The position numbers were made by a program, and so were the translations under genes. 31,173 bases of DNA. It comes from an uncultured Clostridia bacterium (GTDB taxonomy: Bacteria > Bacillota > Clostridia > TANB77 > CAG-508). The stretch spans positions 1 through 31,173 of the forward strand of contig CAKPRA010000020.1 of the NCBI GenBank assembly GCA_934180065.1, given 5' to 3'. Below are positions 15,474 to 24,067 of the stretch, in pieces; the first letter of the stretch is position 1; each line of letters opens with the position of its first letter. The notes beneath the pieces were generated by a model. It was given only the letters and a program-made list of their open reading frames with translations, was not told the DNA's origin and did not search any database.

Positions 15474-16259
15474 TTATTCAGCTGTTTCTTCTGTAGCTAC
15501 AACTTCTTCGATTGTTGTAGGCTCTTCTGCTGCTGCTTCAAAAGTTTCTTCAGCAGTTTCAGTTGTATCTTCAGCTTCACCTTGTCTTCCCTCGATAACT
15601 GCATTTGCCATTGTATCTGCTATTAATTTAACAGCTCTTATAGCATCATCATTTCCAGGAATAGCATAATCAACATCTTCTGGGTTACAGTTTGTATCAA
15701 CTAAACCGACTACTGGGATGTTTAATTTTCTAGCTTCTAATATAGCTATTCTTTCTTTTTTAGGATCTACTACAAATAATACTCCAGGAATTTCTGTCAT
15801 ATCTTTAATTCCACCAAGATTTTTTTCTAGTTTTTCCATTTCTTTCTTTAATAAGATAACTTCTTTTTTAGGTAATACTTCAAATGTACCATCTTCTTGC
15901 ATTTTTTCTAATTCTTTTAATCTTTCAACTCTTGCTCTAATTGTACCAAAGTTTGTTAGCATTCCTCCTAACCATCTTTGATTTACATAGTACATTCCGC
16001 TCTTTTCAGCTGCTTCTTTCATGCATTCTTGAGCTTGTTTTTTAGTTCCTACAAAAAGAACTGTTTTTCCTTCTTCAGCTTGACTTCTCATGAATTCATA
16101 TGCTTCATCTAATTTTTTTGAAGTCTTTTGTAAATCGATAATATGGATACCATTTCTAGCTTGGAATATGTATTCAGCCATTTTTGGATCCCATCTTCTA
16201 GTTTGATGTCCAAAGTGAACACCAGCTTCTAGTAATTGTTTCATTGCAACTACTGCCAT
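15474..16259 (-). CDS. rpsB: 30S ribosomal protein S2
   Basis: The core S2 sequence is plain: AVVAMKQLLEAGVHFGHQTRRWDPKM, FVGTKKQAQE, YYVNQRWLGGMLTNFGTI, DPKKERIAILEARKLNIP and GLVDTNCNPEDVDYAIPGNDDAIRA. The 261-residue protein ends with a Glu/Ala/Thr-rich acidic tail of about 35 residues, common in clostridial S2. AAAGGAGG precedes the ATG. It is the first gene of the rpsB-tsf operon. Confidence 0.98.
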   Translation of the reverse strand: MAVVAMKQLLEAGVHFGHQTRRWDPKMAEYIFQARNGIHIIDLQKTSKKLDEAYEFMRSQAEEGKTVLFVGTKKQAQECMKEAAEKSGMYYVNQRWLGGMLTNFGTIRARVERLKELEKMQEDGTFEVLPKKEVILLKKEMEKLEKNLGGIKDMTEIPGVLFVVDPKKERIAILEARKLNIPVVGLVDTNCNPEDVDYAIPGNDDAIRAVKLIADTMANAVIEGRQGEAEDTTETAEETFEAAAEEPTTIEEVVATEETAE

Positions 16260-16372
16260 TTTAATTTCCTCCTTTTTGTTTTACCTCCATAAAATTTCAA
16301 ACATTACAAATCTCTTAATTAATAAGCACAATTTGTAACTAGTTTTATGTGTGTATTTTTTACAACGTTGAT

Positions 16373-16401
16373 ATTATATCAGCTTTTTATAGTAAAATCA
16401 A
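16373..16401 (-). promoter_or_regulatory. promoter of rpsB-tsf
   Basis: TTGATT (16396-16401) and TATAAT (16373-16378) with a 17-base spacer, about 110 bases before rpsB. The long leader could hold an autoregulatory structure, but I see no clear known motif in it. Confidence 0.65.
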
Positions 16402-16425
16402 GCACTTTTTTCCACTTTTTCATAT

Positions 16426-17337
16426 TTAATTTTCCTGCTCTGATTTATTTGTAACAACATCACACTTTTCTTTCATCTTTTCCAAATCATCTCTTGAAAA
16501 ATCATATGATTTTTTACAAAATTTACACACAACCTCAGCATGTCCATCTGTATTTATTATATTATCAATCTCTTTTTCACCTAATGAAATTATTCCCTTT
16601 TCGATTCTACTTTTTTTACAATCACACTTATATTCTGGTATCAAATCTTCTCCAAGCATAAAAACCATACCATCTCCGGTAATCATACCAGCTATATCTT
16701 CCAATGTTTTATTTTCTTCTAACAACTTGCTAATTGGTGGCATAGCTCTTAAATTTTGCTCTAACCTTGTTATCTCCTCTTCAGAAGCCCCAGGCATTAA
16801 TTGTACAATATAACCACCAGCGCTTCTAACACCATTTTTATCTACTAAAACACCAAGAGCTATTGCAGTTGGAATCTGCTCTGATTTAGCATAATACTCT
16901 GTAAAATCTTCAGCAATTTCTCCAGAAACAAGAGGGGTAAGACCAATATAAGGTTCTTTTAGTCCTATATCTTTAATTATGTATAACATTCCATCTTTCC
17001 CCACAGCGGCTCCAACATCCAATTTTCCATTTTGTTTCAAAGGAACATCTATATTAGGATTTTTAACATATCCTTTTACACTCGCATCTTTGCTAGCAAC
17101 AACAATCATAGTATCTATAGGTCCATTTGATTTAATTTGTAATGTAACTTTATCATTCTCATCTTTTAGATTACTTCCCATCAAGCTACCGATTGTTAAC
17201 AATCTACCTAAAGCAGCAGTTGTAACCGGTGTTAAATCGTGCCTTTCTCTTGCTTCTTCAACTAAATTTGTTGAATTAATGCATTTTATACTAACTTTTC
17301 CTTCGTAAGCTAAACAATTAATAATTCTATCTTGCAT
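16426..17337 (-). CDS. hslO: redox-regulated chaperonin Hsp33
   Basis: A 303-residue holdase chaperone switched on by oxidation. The N-terminal substrate-binding domain starts DRIINCLAYEGKVSIKC and has RHDLTPVTTAALGRLL and SAGGYIVQLMPGA. The C-terminal zinc switch has C-x-C (YKCDCKKS) and C-x2-C (VVCKFCKKSYDF). The frame is open to 17391, but AAAGGGTGA stands just before ATG 17337, which also matches the usual N-terminus. It is transcribed towards rpsB but ends beyond the rpsB promoter. Confidence 0.95.
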   Translation of the reverse strand: MQDRIINCLAYEGKVSIKCINSTNLVEEARERHDLTPVTTAALGRLLTIGSLMGSNLKDENDKVTLQIKSNGPIDTMIVVASKDASVKGYVKNPNIDVPLKQNGKLDVGAAVGKDGMLYIIKDIGLKEPYIGLTPLVSGEIAEDFTEYYAKSEQIPTAIALGVLVDKNGVRSAGGYIVQLMPGASEEEITRLEQNLRAMPPISKLLEENKTLEDIAGMITGDGMVFMLGEDLIPEYKCDCKKSRIEKGIISLGEKEIDNIINTDGHAEVVCKFCKKSYDFSRDDLEKMKEKCDVVTNKSEQEN

Positions 17338-17450
17338 TTTATTCACCCTTTCGATTTTACTGATTTTATCAAAACTCCTAATATTTTTCAAGCACTTTTC
17401 AGCATTTGTATTATATTAATGTTACTATTTACAATATAATAGTTATCAAT

Positions 17451-17575
17451 AACTACAGTATATAAAAAAATTATGGTAAAAAATAACAAACTACATTATA
17501 TCAAATTTTGAGGATTTTTAATGTAAAAAAAACATTACACAAATTTAATAGTTCTGACATAATATTTAAATATGT
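17451..17575. repeat. decayed copy of repeat family D
   Basis: ACTACAGTATATA, then CAAACTACATTATATCAAATTTTGAG, GATTTTTAATG and ACATTACAC follow in the same order as in the 25367-25517 element. The G/C-rich segments are lost. Seen by eye, with clear drift. Confidence 0.4.
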
Positions 17576-17607
17576 ATATATATACTTATGGCAATTAATT
17601 AGTACTA

Positions 17608-18063
17608 TCAAACATTGCTTATACTATTTTCATCCAACATTATAGTAACCGGACCATCATTCAAAAGCTCAACTTTCATATCAGCACCAAAAACTCCAGA
17701 CTCAACTCGTCCCAATGTTTCAGCACATTTTCTTTTAAAATATTCATACAACTCATTAGCTCTAGAAGGTTCACATGCATTTATAAAACTTGGTCTATTT
17801 CCCTTTTTACAATCCGCATATAGAGTAAACTGTGATACAACTAATAGCTCACCATTAACATCAATTATTGACTTATTCATCTTGTTGTTTTCATCTTCAA
17901 AAATCCTCAAATTAAGCATTTTCCTTATAAACCTATCTGCAATTTCTTCATTATCACCATTACCTACTCCCAAAAAAACCAAAAAACCTTTATTTATTTT
18001 TCCAACGCTCTTATTATCAACCTTAACTTCAGCAAATTTTACTCTTTGTATCAAAACTTTCAT
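17608..18063 (-). CDS. dtd: D-aminoacyl-tRNA deacylase
   Basis: Removes D-amino acids (and Gly from tRNA-Ala) from tRNA. The diagnostic motifs are VSQFTLYADCKKGNRPSF (SQFTL with catalytic Thr nearby) and the Gly-cisPro segment NDGPVTIMLD. The N-terminus KVLIQRVKFAEVKVD is standard, and the 151-residue length is usual. Two ATGs lie two codons apart: 18069 touches the AAGGAG site while 18063 lies 7 bases from it, so 18063 is preferred. In many Clostridia dtd follows relA; here it lies alone between repeats. Confidence 0.95.
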   Translation of the reverse strand: MKVLIQRVKFAEVKVDNKSVGKINKGFLVFLGVGNGDNEEIADRFIRKMLNLRIFEDENNKMNKSIIDVNGELLVVSQFTLYADCKKGNRPSFINACEPSRANELYEYFKRKCAETLGRVESGVFGADMKVELLNDGPVTIMLDENSISNV

Positions 18064-18106
18064 TTTCATTCTCCTTTTATACTCAATAAATTTTTATACT
18101 AAACCA

Positions 18107-18269
18107 GTGTAATAGATATTATATAAAAAAATGAAAAGTCGCGCAGTTTGGGAGCTTTTAGAAAATATTCTCACTCTCCATAACTCAAACGAGAGCACTA
18201 CAAGCCTCACACTACTTTGTATGGGCGACCAGCAAGACTTGAAATTTTTTTATATAATATCTATTACAC
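18107..18269. repeat. structured repeat family A, copy 5 (single)
   Basis: The 25-base arms (18107-18131 and 18245-18269, starting GTGTAATAGATATTATAT) are perfect reverse complements and entirely different from the arms of copy 1. AAGTC pairs with GACTT where copy 1 has GTGAC/GTCAC. The core segments GCGCAGTTTGGGAGC and TATGGGCGACCAGCAAG are conserved; the sequence between them differs but keeps TAGA/TCT and GAG/CTC. It lies 43 bases before dtd and 100 before the aspS promoter. Confidence 0.75.
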
Positions 18270-18367
18270 GGTCACATTATTCTATATTATATTATTGCCA
18301 AAAACATATGTCCAAAATATCACAAATTATTAAAAATATCAATGTTTCTTTTTTTATATCATAATAC

Positions 18368-18396
18368 TTGACAAAATTGTAAACACTATGTAAAAT
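18368..18396 (+). promoter_or_regulatory. promoter of the aspS T-box leader
   Basis: TTGACA (18368-18373) and TAAAAT (18391-18396) with a 17-base spacer, directly before the T-box. Confidence 0.75.
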
Positions 18397-18419
18397 AGCT
18401 ATATTATGTTTATAATTTG

Positions 18420-18620
18420 CAATGAAGATGACGAGCAATTAGAAAGAGCTAAAAGAGATTAAAGGTGACTACGCTGAAAGCCTTTATTAGAAAACTCTAG
18501 TTGACTAACACATTGGAGCAAAATTTTTAATTAAGGAAAAACTCATAAAAGTTTTTCGAAGCCGGGTGGCACCACGATAAGATTATTCGTCCCTGCATTT
18601 ATGTAGTGGACGATTTTTGT
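18420..18620 (+). ncRNA. T-box leader of aspS
   Basis: Senses uncharged tRNA-Asp and controls termination ahead of aspS. The antiterminator bulge lies in GGGTGGCACCACG (18564-18576), the hallmark of T-boxes, and is followed by a terminator stem CGTCC...GGACG (18588-18612) and a T-run. Stem I begins near GATGACGAGC and returns at ACATTGGAGC. GAC at 18503-18505, in the position expected for the specifier loop, is an Asp codon. Confidence 0.9.
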
Positions 18621-18674
18621 TTGTCAAAAATCTCCACTTTTCGAAAAAATAATTATATGAAAGGAGAAAATTTT

Positions 18675-20429
18675 ATGAAACAAAATATTTACAGAACTCA
18701 TAGCTGTGGCGAACTTCGTATTTCTGATGTTGGAAAAGAAGTAAAGATAGCAGGTTTTGTTGAAACAATACGTGATTTAGGAGGATTAGTATTCTTAGAT
18801 ATTCGTGATATCTATGGAATAACTCAGGTTGTCACATCTGGAGCAGCTAATGCTACAGACTTCGCTTCACATATTCCTATAGAATCATCAGTAACAATAT
18901 CAGGAACTGTAAGAAAAAGAGATGAAGAAACATACAATCCTAAAATACCAACAGGAGAAGTTGAAGTTGTTATAAAAGATATTACAATTTTAGGAAAAAG
19001 AACCAAAAATTTACCTTTCGAGGTAAACATATCACAAGAAGTTAGAGAAGATTTACGTCTTCAATATCGATTTTTAGATTTAAGAGGAAAAAAATTGCAA
19101 GACAATCTAAAATTAAGAGCAGAAGTTTTACAATATTTACGTATGCAAATGATAGATCAAGGATTTTTGGAAGTACAAACACCTATATTGACAACATCTT
19201 CACCAGAAGGTGCAAGAGATTATTTAGTACCAAGCAGAGTTCATCCAGGAAAATTTTATGCATTACCACAAGCTCCTCAACAATACAAGCAATTATTAAT
19301 GGTTTCAGGCATTGACAAATATTTCCAAATTGCACCATGTTTTAGAGATGAAGATGCGAGAGCAGACCGTGCTCCTGGCGAGTTTTATCAATTAGATATG
19401 GAAATGGCATATGCTACTCAAGAAGACGTATTTAGTGTTATGGAGCCTGTTATATATAACACTTTTAACAAATTCTCCAATAAAAAAGTAGCCGCTTATC
19501 CTTTTCCAAGAATCCCTTATAAAGAATCAATGTTAAAATATGGATGTGATAAACCAGATTTACGCAATCCTTTAATAATTATTGATTTATCAGAATTCTT
19601 TAACAGATGTACTTTTAAACCATTTCAAAATAGAACTGTAAGAGCAATTAAGATTCATGGACACCAATCAAAAGGATTTCATGAAAAAATGTTAGCTTTT
19701 GCTCAAAGTATTGGTATGGGTGGTCTTGGATATTTAGAAGTTCAGGAAGATATGAGTTATAAAGGACCTATTGATAAATTTATTCCTGACGATATGAAAT
19801 CCGAGCTAAAAGATTTAGCAGATTTAAAAGTAGATGATACCATTTTTTTCATTGCAGATAATGAGAAAAAAGCTACAGAATTTGCTTGCCAAATAAGATC
19901 TGAACTTGGAAAGAGATTAAACTTAATAGATGATAGTCTATATCAATTCTGTTGGATTACAGATTTTCCAATGTATGAATTGGATGATCACGGAAATATA
20001 GCATTCTGTCATAACCCATTTTCAATGCCAACAGGTGGATTAGAAGCATTAGAAACAAAAAATCCTCTTGATATAACTGCAGATCAATATGATATAGTAT
20101 GTAATGGTATAGAATTATCATCAGGAGCAGTTCGTAACCATGATCCTAAAATAATGGAAAAAGCATTTGAAATTGTCGGTTATGGAAAAGATGTTATTGA
20201 AGAAAAATTTTCAGCCTTATATAATGCTTTTCAATTTGGTGCCCCACCTCATGCTGGAATTGCACCTGGAGTGGATAGAATCCTTATGTTATTAACAGAA
20301 TCTGAAACAATTCGTGATGTTATTGCATTTCCAATGAATAGCAAAGCACAAGATTTATTAATGGGAGCACCTGGTAATGTAACAAAAGAGCAATTACAAG
20401 ATGTTCATATAAAATTAGATTTACAATAG
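18675..20429 (+). CDS. aspS: aspartyl-tRNA synthetase
   Basis: Charges tRNA-Asp. The N-terminal OB fold (RTHSCGELR...VKIAGFVETIRDLGGLVFLDIRD) precedes the class II core: motif 1 region LQYRFLDLR, QAPQQYKQLLM, motif 2 FRDEDARADRAPGEF, the bacterial GAD insertion (about 290-410), and motif 3 GIAPGVDRILML. At 584 residues it is full length. The frame is open from 18606, but AAAGGAG precedes ATG 18675 and the T-box terminator occupies the earlier part. No strong terminator follows; a weak TGCAT/ATGCA hairpin is seen at about 20440-20460. Confidence 0.97.
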   Translation: MKQNIYRTHSCGELRISDVGKEVKIAGFVETIRDLGGLVFLDIRDIYGITQVVTSGAANATDFASHIPIESSVTISGTVRKRDEETYNPKIPTGEVEVVIKDITILGKRTKNLPFEVNISQEVREDLRLQYRFLDLRGKKLQDNLKLRAEVLQYLRMQMIDQGFLEVQTPILTTSSPEGARDYLVPSRVHPGKFYALPQAPQQYKQLLMVSGIDKYFQIAPCFRDEDARADRAPGEFYQLDMEMAYATQEDVFSVMEPVIYNTFNKFSNKKVAAYPFPRIPYKESMLKYGCDKPDLRNPLIIIDLSEFFNRCTFKPFQNRTVRAIKIHGHQSKGFHEKMLAFAQSIGMGGLGYLEVQEDMSYKGPIDKFIPDDMKSELKDLADLKVDDTIFFIADNEKKATEFACQIRSELGKRLNLIDDSLYQFCWITDFPMYELDDHGNIAFCHNPFSMPTGGLEALETKNPLDITADQYDIVCNGIELSSGAVRNHDPKIMEKAFEIVGYGKDVIEEKFSALYNAFQFGAPPHAGIAPGVDRILMLLTESETIRDVIAFPMNSKAQDLLMGAPGNVTKEQLQDVHIKLDLQ

Positions 20430-20471
20430 GTACAAAAGCATGCATCAATAATATATGCACTGTTTAAGATA

Positions 20472-20516
20472 TCACTCATAAGTTAAATTACACTTATATT
20501 TTGAACTTTTCTATTT
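20472..20516. repeat. partial right half of repeat module B
   Basis: ACTCATAAGTTAAATTACAC followed by TTATATTTTGAACTTTTCTAT closely matches the right half of the complete B element that begins 11 bases later. It is probably a leftover from a tandem insertion. Confidence 0.5.
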
Positions 20517-20526
20517 TTGCGTAGCC

Positions 20527-20630
20527 TTTTTATATAATAGGAAATATCTATTCTTAATATAGTATATAGTTTCAGCATTACTCATAAGTAAAATTGTACT
20601 TATATATTGAACTTTCCTATTATATAAAAA
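20527..20630. repeat. MITE-like repeat module B, complete copy
   Basis: Terminal inverted repeats TTTTATATAATAGGAAA and TTTCCTATTATATAAAA bound a 104-base element with interior TATCTATTCTTAATATAG...ACTCATAAGTAAAATTGTAC. Related copies lie at 29719-29825 and 31013-31109. It has no coding capacity. Confidence 0.7.
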
Positions 20631-20664
20631 AAATATGTAAAGCAAATTATTTTAAGTAATATAG

Positions 20665-20694
20665 TTGACATATCTATATTTTATGTTATATAAT
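20665..20694 (+). promoter_or_regulatory. promoter of the 97-residue unknown gene
   Basis: TTGACA (20665-20670) and TATAAT (20689-20694) with an 18-base spacer, both perfect hexamers. The leader holds a small ATCTC/GAGAT hairpin. Confidence 0.8.
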
Positions 20695-20762
20695 ATACAT
20701 TATCTCTTATGAGATTAATACGAATAATGTAAACTCAAACACATCAAGGAGGTATTTCTACT

Positions 20763-21056
20763 ATGATGATGGAAAAATTACCTAAATATTGCCGGGAATT
20801 TAATCCAGAAGTATTTAATGGCGATGGAGTAGTCCTTACACAACCTGACACTTTACCTATGGCACATGTTGTAAAAAACTATGCAATACTTGAAAGTATT
20901 GATATAGATCATATGGATTTGTCAAACATGGTTAAAATGGCAAGAGAAGAGCTCGGATATTCTCGTCATAAAACTGTATATATAGATTTATACAATTTTT
21001 GTGATAATGAATATATATTATCAGAAGAGGAATTACTCCCTGTTAATATGAGATAA
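20763..21056 (+). CDS. conserved-looking small protein of unknown function
   Basis: A 97-residue soluble acidic protein without signal or membrane segment. It starts with three Met codons, the first behind a strong AAGGAGG. Recognisable stretches are KYCREFNPEVFNGDGVVLTQ, PMAHVVKNYAIL, LSNMVKMAREELGYSR and ILSEEELLPVN. Four cysteine-poor helices seem likely. Consensus promoter boxes, a perfect ribosome binding site and a strong terminator frame it as a monocistronic, well-expressed gene. I do not recognise the family. Confidence 0.8.
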   Translation: MMMEKLPKYCREFNPEVFNGDGVVLTQPDTLPMAHVVKNYAILESIDIDHMDLSNMVKMAREELGYSRHKTVYIDLYNFCDNEYILSEEELLPVNMR

Positions 21057-21076
21057 TCTGACAAACAAAAAAATCG

Positions 21077-21103
21077 AAAAGCAAGCTAATAGCTTGCTTT
21101 TTT
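21077..21103 (+). terminator. terminator of the 97-residue gene
   Basis: AAAAGCAAGCT pairs with AGCTTGCTTTT around a 3-4 base loop and continues into a T-run, 20 bases past the stop. Confidence 0.9.
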
Positions 21104-21197
21104 GCATTACTTATATATTTATTCAGTCATATTTCTAAAATTTAAACATATATCTAGATAGAAATAAATTGCTTCTCAAAACATTTTATCTAATTTA

Positions 21198-21226
21198 TTG
21201 TCATTATAATTTTTTTCGTATATAAT
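21198..21226 (+). promoter_or_regulatory. promoter of the dipeptidase gene
   Basis: TTGTCA (21198-21203) and TATAAT (21221-21226) with a 17-base spacer, about 20 bases before ATG 21247. Confidence 0.7.
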
Positions 21227-21246
21227 TTCAAAAAAGGAGGTTACTT

Positions 21247-22641
21247 ATGATAAGTAAATTTTTAGAAAATAATAAAAATGATATTTTAAATAATATTTGT
21301 GAATTAATAAAAATTCCTAGTGTTTCTATAGAAAATGAAGATAATTCTAAAAACCCATTTGGTGAAAATTGCACAAAAGCTTTAAATTATGTATTGACAT
21401 TAGCAAATTCAATGGGATTTAAAACTAAAAATATTGATGGTTATTGTGGATATATAGAATTTGGAGAAGGTGATGAAATACTTGGAATTATTGGTCATTT
21501 AGACGTTGTTCCTGGAGGAGATGGCTGGACAAAATGTTTACCATTTGAGCCTATTATAGAAAATAATAAGATTTATGGAAGAGGAGCAATTGATGATAAA
21601 GGTCCTGTTATTGCAGCCCTTTACGCCATGAAATATGTAATGGATACAATACATGTAAACAAAAGGGTTAGACTAATACTTGGATTAAATGAAGAAGCTT
21701 CATGGAAATGTATTGAATATTATAAAAAGCATGAAGAATTACCTACTATTGGATTTAGCCCAGATGCTGATTTTCCAGTAATTTATGCTGAAAAAGGATT
21801 TTTAAACGCTTTTGTTGAATCTCAAATTATAAATGATTCCAATATAAAATTAAAAAGTCTAATTTGTGATAATGCAATAAATATTGTTCCAAAGCACGCA
21901 GAATGTATATTAGAGCTATATGATATAGATATTGATGAATTAAAAAATAATTTTTCTAATATAATTACAGAAAATAATTTTCATATAGAAATTGAAACAT
22001 TGGATAACAATCAACTCAAAATAATTTCAACAGGAGTTGCTGCACATGCCGCACATCCTGATTTAGGAGTTAATGCTTTATCTAGATTATTAATTTTATT
22101 AAATAAAATCTTTACTACTTATAATATAAATCATCCAATCTTCAATTATATAGATTCAAAAATTAATACAACATTAAATGGAGAGCTTTTAAATATAGAT
22201 TGTAATGATGAATCTGGAAACTTAACATTAAATATTGGTAATTTAAAATATGAAAATAATCTTTTAAAAATTGGATTAAATATACGAATTCCAGTAACAA
22301 TTTATTCTTCAATAATTAAACAAAAAATAGCAGATTCGATATTAGACTTTACTGATATTTCTGTATATTTTGCAGATGAAAAACCAGCTTTATATGTGCC
22401 AAAAAATGATCCTCTTGTTACCACTCTTTGTGATATATTTAATGAATCTACCGGAAAAAATTGTGAACCTATAACATGTTCAGGTGCAACATATGCAAGA
22501 GCATTTAAAAATGTTGTTTCATTTGGATGTAATATGCCTGGTCATATAGATTTATGTCATCAAGCTGATGAAAATATTGATATTGATACTTTATTTAAAA
22601 GTATTGAAATTTATATAAAAGCCATTTGGAAACTAAGTTAA
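21247..22641 (+). CDS. M20 family dipeptidase, PepV-like
   Basis: A 464-residue cytoplasmic di-zinc peptidase that cleaves dipeptides. Metal ligands and catalytic residues are in GHLDVVP (H84, catalytic D86), GRGAIDDKGP (D116/D117), NEEASWKC (catalytic E149, E150), FSPDADFP (D173) and the C-terminal PGHIDLCHQADEN histidine. A lid/dimerisation insertion covers about 190-360. SNPFGENC-type stretch (KNPFGENCTKAL) and GYCGYIEFG are typical of PepV. AAAGGAGG precedes the ATG. Some clostridial relatives act on other peptides, so the exact substrate is inferred. Confidence 0.9.
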   Translation: MISKFLENNKNDILNNICELIKIPSVSIENEDNSKNPFGENCTKALNYVLTLANSMGFKTKNIDGYCGYIEFGEGDEILGIIGHLDVVPGGDGWTKCLPFEPIIENNKIYGRGAIDDKGPVIAALYAMKYVMDTIHVNKRVRLILGLNEEASWKCIEYYKKHEELPTIGFSPDADFPVIYAEKGFLNAFVESQIINDSNIKLKSLICDNAINIVPKHAECILELYDIDIDELKNNFSNIITENNFHIEIETLDNNQLKIISTGVAAHAAHPDLGVNALSRLLILLNKIFTTYNINHPIFNYIDSKINTTLNGELLNIDCNDESGNLTLNIGNLKYENNLLKIGLNIRIPVTIYSSIIKQKIADSILDFTDISVYFADEKPALYVPKNDPLVTTLCDIFNESTGKNCEPITCSGATYARAFKNVVSFGCNMPGHIDLCHQADENIDIDTLFKSIEIYIKAIWKLS

Positions 22642-22694
22642 AATTATTTTTTGAAACCTTGCACAATAATTATATGTAATTTTAACACAAGAGC

Positions 22695-22750
22695 AAAAAG
22701 CGGACTTTAAAATGTCTTAAATAGACAAATATTATTAAAGTCCACTTTTT
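22695..22750. terminator. bidirectional terminator built from a C-family hairpin
   Basis: AAAAAGCGGACTTTAA pairs with TTAAAGTCCACTTTTT. It separates the converging dipeptidase and pyrimidine phosphorylase genes and ends in T on both strands. Its reverse complement matches the C repeat at 30905 (GCGGACATTAA...TTTAAAACATTTTAAAGTCCGC), so a repeat appears to serve as terminator. Confidence 0.8.
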
Positions 22751-22765
22751 CATCATATATAACTT

Positions 22766-24067
22766 TTATTTTATAACACCCAAAATATGTTTTTGCTTTT
22801 CCACAAATTCATCTGAAAATTCATAACAATTTTTCAAATCTTGAACAGCCTTTTTCCCTATTTTTTCATCATCAGAATGAATATATCCTAAAATATCACC
22901 ACTACTGATTTTATCACCTATTTTCTTATTAATAATAATTCCAACTTTGCTATTAATTTCATCTTCTTTTTTCAATCTTCCGGCTCCTAAGCTACATGAA
23001 ATATATCCAATCTCCTCATTATTCATAGATTTAATATATCCATTTTTTTCACTTATTACGGGTAATATAAATTTTGCATTTTTAAATTTTGTAGTATCTT
23101 TTATATAAGAAACATCTCCTCCTTGATTTTCAACAAGCTCTTCAAATTTTTTCAAAGCTTTTCCATTATTGATGTTTTCTAAAATTAGATCTTTATTTTT
23201 CTCAATATTATCGCCTTTTCCTGCCAATTTTATCATATAACTACCAAGCTCCAAAACGACAGCTTTCACATCATCTTCCATTTTTCCATTCAATGCTTCT
23301 ATAGCCTCTTTAACTTCTAATGAATTTCCTACAGAATAACCAATTGGTTCATTCATGTTTGTTAGAACACATACAGTTTCTTTATTTGCCAAGCTTCCAA
23401 TTCCAATCATTGTTTCAGATAGCTTTGTTGCATCATCTATATTCTTCATAAAAGCTCCACTTCCAACAGTTACTTCTAATACGATTTTTTCTGCTCCAGC
23501 TGCAATTTTCTTGCTCATAATACTTGAGGCAATTAATGGAATACTTTCAACACAAGAAATAGTATCTCTTAAAGCATATAATTTTTTATCAGCAGGTGCC
23601 AAATTTAAAGTTTGACCCATTAAACTAATCCCAATATTTTTTACATTATCTATAAATTTATCAATAGTTATGCTTGTATTGTATCCTGGAATTGACTCTA
23701 ATTTATCAATTGTTCCACCAGTAAAACCAAGTCCTCTACCTGACATTTTTGCTGCAGGTACGCCTAATGAGGCAATTATTGGTAATAAAATTAAAGTTAT
23801 CTTATCACCTATTCCTCCTGTACTATGCTTATCCACAACCATTCCTAGCTCTGAAAGGTCTAATACCTCTCCAGATTTTGCCATAGCTAATGTTAAATTT
23901 GTTGTTTCTTCATAATCCATCCCATTTATATAAATAGCCATAACTAAAGCTGCAGCTTGATAATCAGTAATATTTCCATTAGTATAATTTTCTATAAAAT
24001 ATTCAATTTCACTTTTATTTAATTTATGATTATCTCTCTTTTTTGCAATTATTTCCAATATATTCAT
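22766..24067 (-). CDS. pdp: pyrimidine-nucleoside phosphorylase
   Basis: Phosphorolysis of uridine, thymidine and deoxyuridine to base and (deoxy)ribose 1-phosphate, in salvage and catabolism. The 433-residue protein has the all-helical N-terminal domain (MNILEIIAKKRDNHKLNKSEIEYF), the phosphate-binding VDKHSTGGIGDK, the nucleoside site SGRGLGFTGGTIDKLES and the C-terminal PYNP domain (GYIKSMNNEEIGYISCSLGAGR). KHSTGGIGDK marks the family; the split between Pdp and DeoA is inferred from Firmicute context. The frame is open to 24121, but GGAGG lies before ATG 24067, which overlaps the rnhB stop as ATGA. It is thus translationally coupled to rnhB. Confidence 0.92.
   Translation of the reverse strand: MNILEIIAKKRDNHKLNKSEIEYFIENYTNGNITDYQAAALVMAIYINGMDYEETTNLTLAMAKSGEVLDLSELGMVVDKHSTGGIGDKITLILLPIIASLGVPAAKMSGRGLGFTGGTIDKLESIPGYNTSITIDKFIDNVKNIGISLMGQTLNLAPADKKLYALRDTISCVESIPLIASSIMSKKIAAGAEKIVLEVTVGSGAFMKNIDDATKLSETMIGIGSLANKETVCVLTNMNEPIGYSVGNSLEVKEAIEALNGKMEDDVKAVVLELGSYMIKLAGKGDNIEKNKDLILENINNGKALKKFEELVENQGGDVSYIKDTTKFKNAKFILPVISEKNGYIKSMNNEEIGYISCSLGAGRLKKEDEINSKVGIIINKKIGDKISSGDILGYIHSDDEKIGKKAVQDLKNCYEFSDEFVEKQKHILGVIK

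Noticed and set aside
17338..17450. A promoter for hslO among TATAAT-like strings
   Set aside because: Several -10-like hexamers occur, but none has a -35 box at 16-18 bases.
17615..18112. A 165-codon plus-strand frame opposite dtd
   Set aside because: dtd on the minus strand is unmistakable; the plus frame has no ribosome binding site or recognisable motif.
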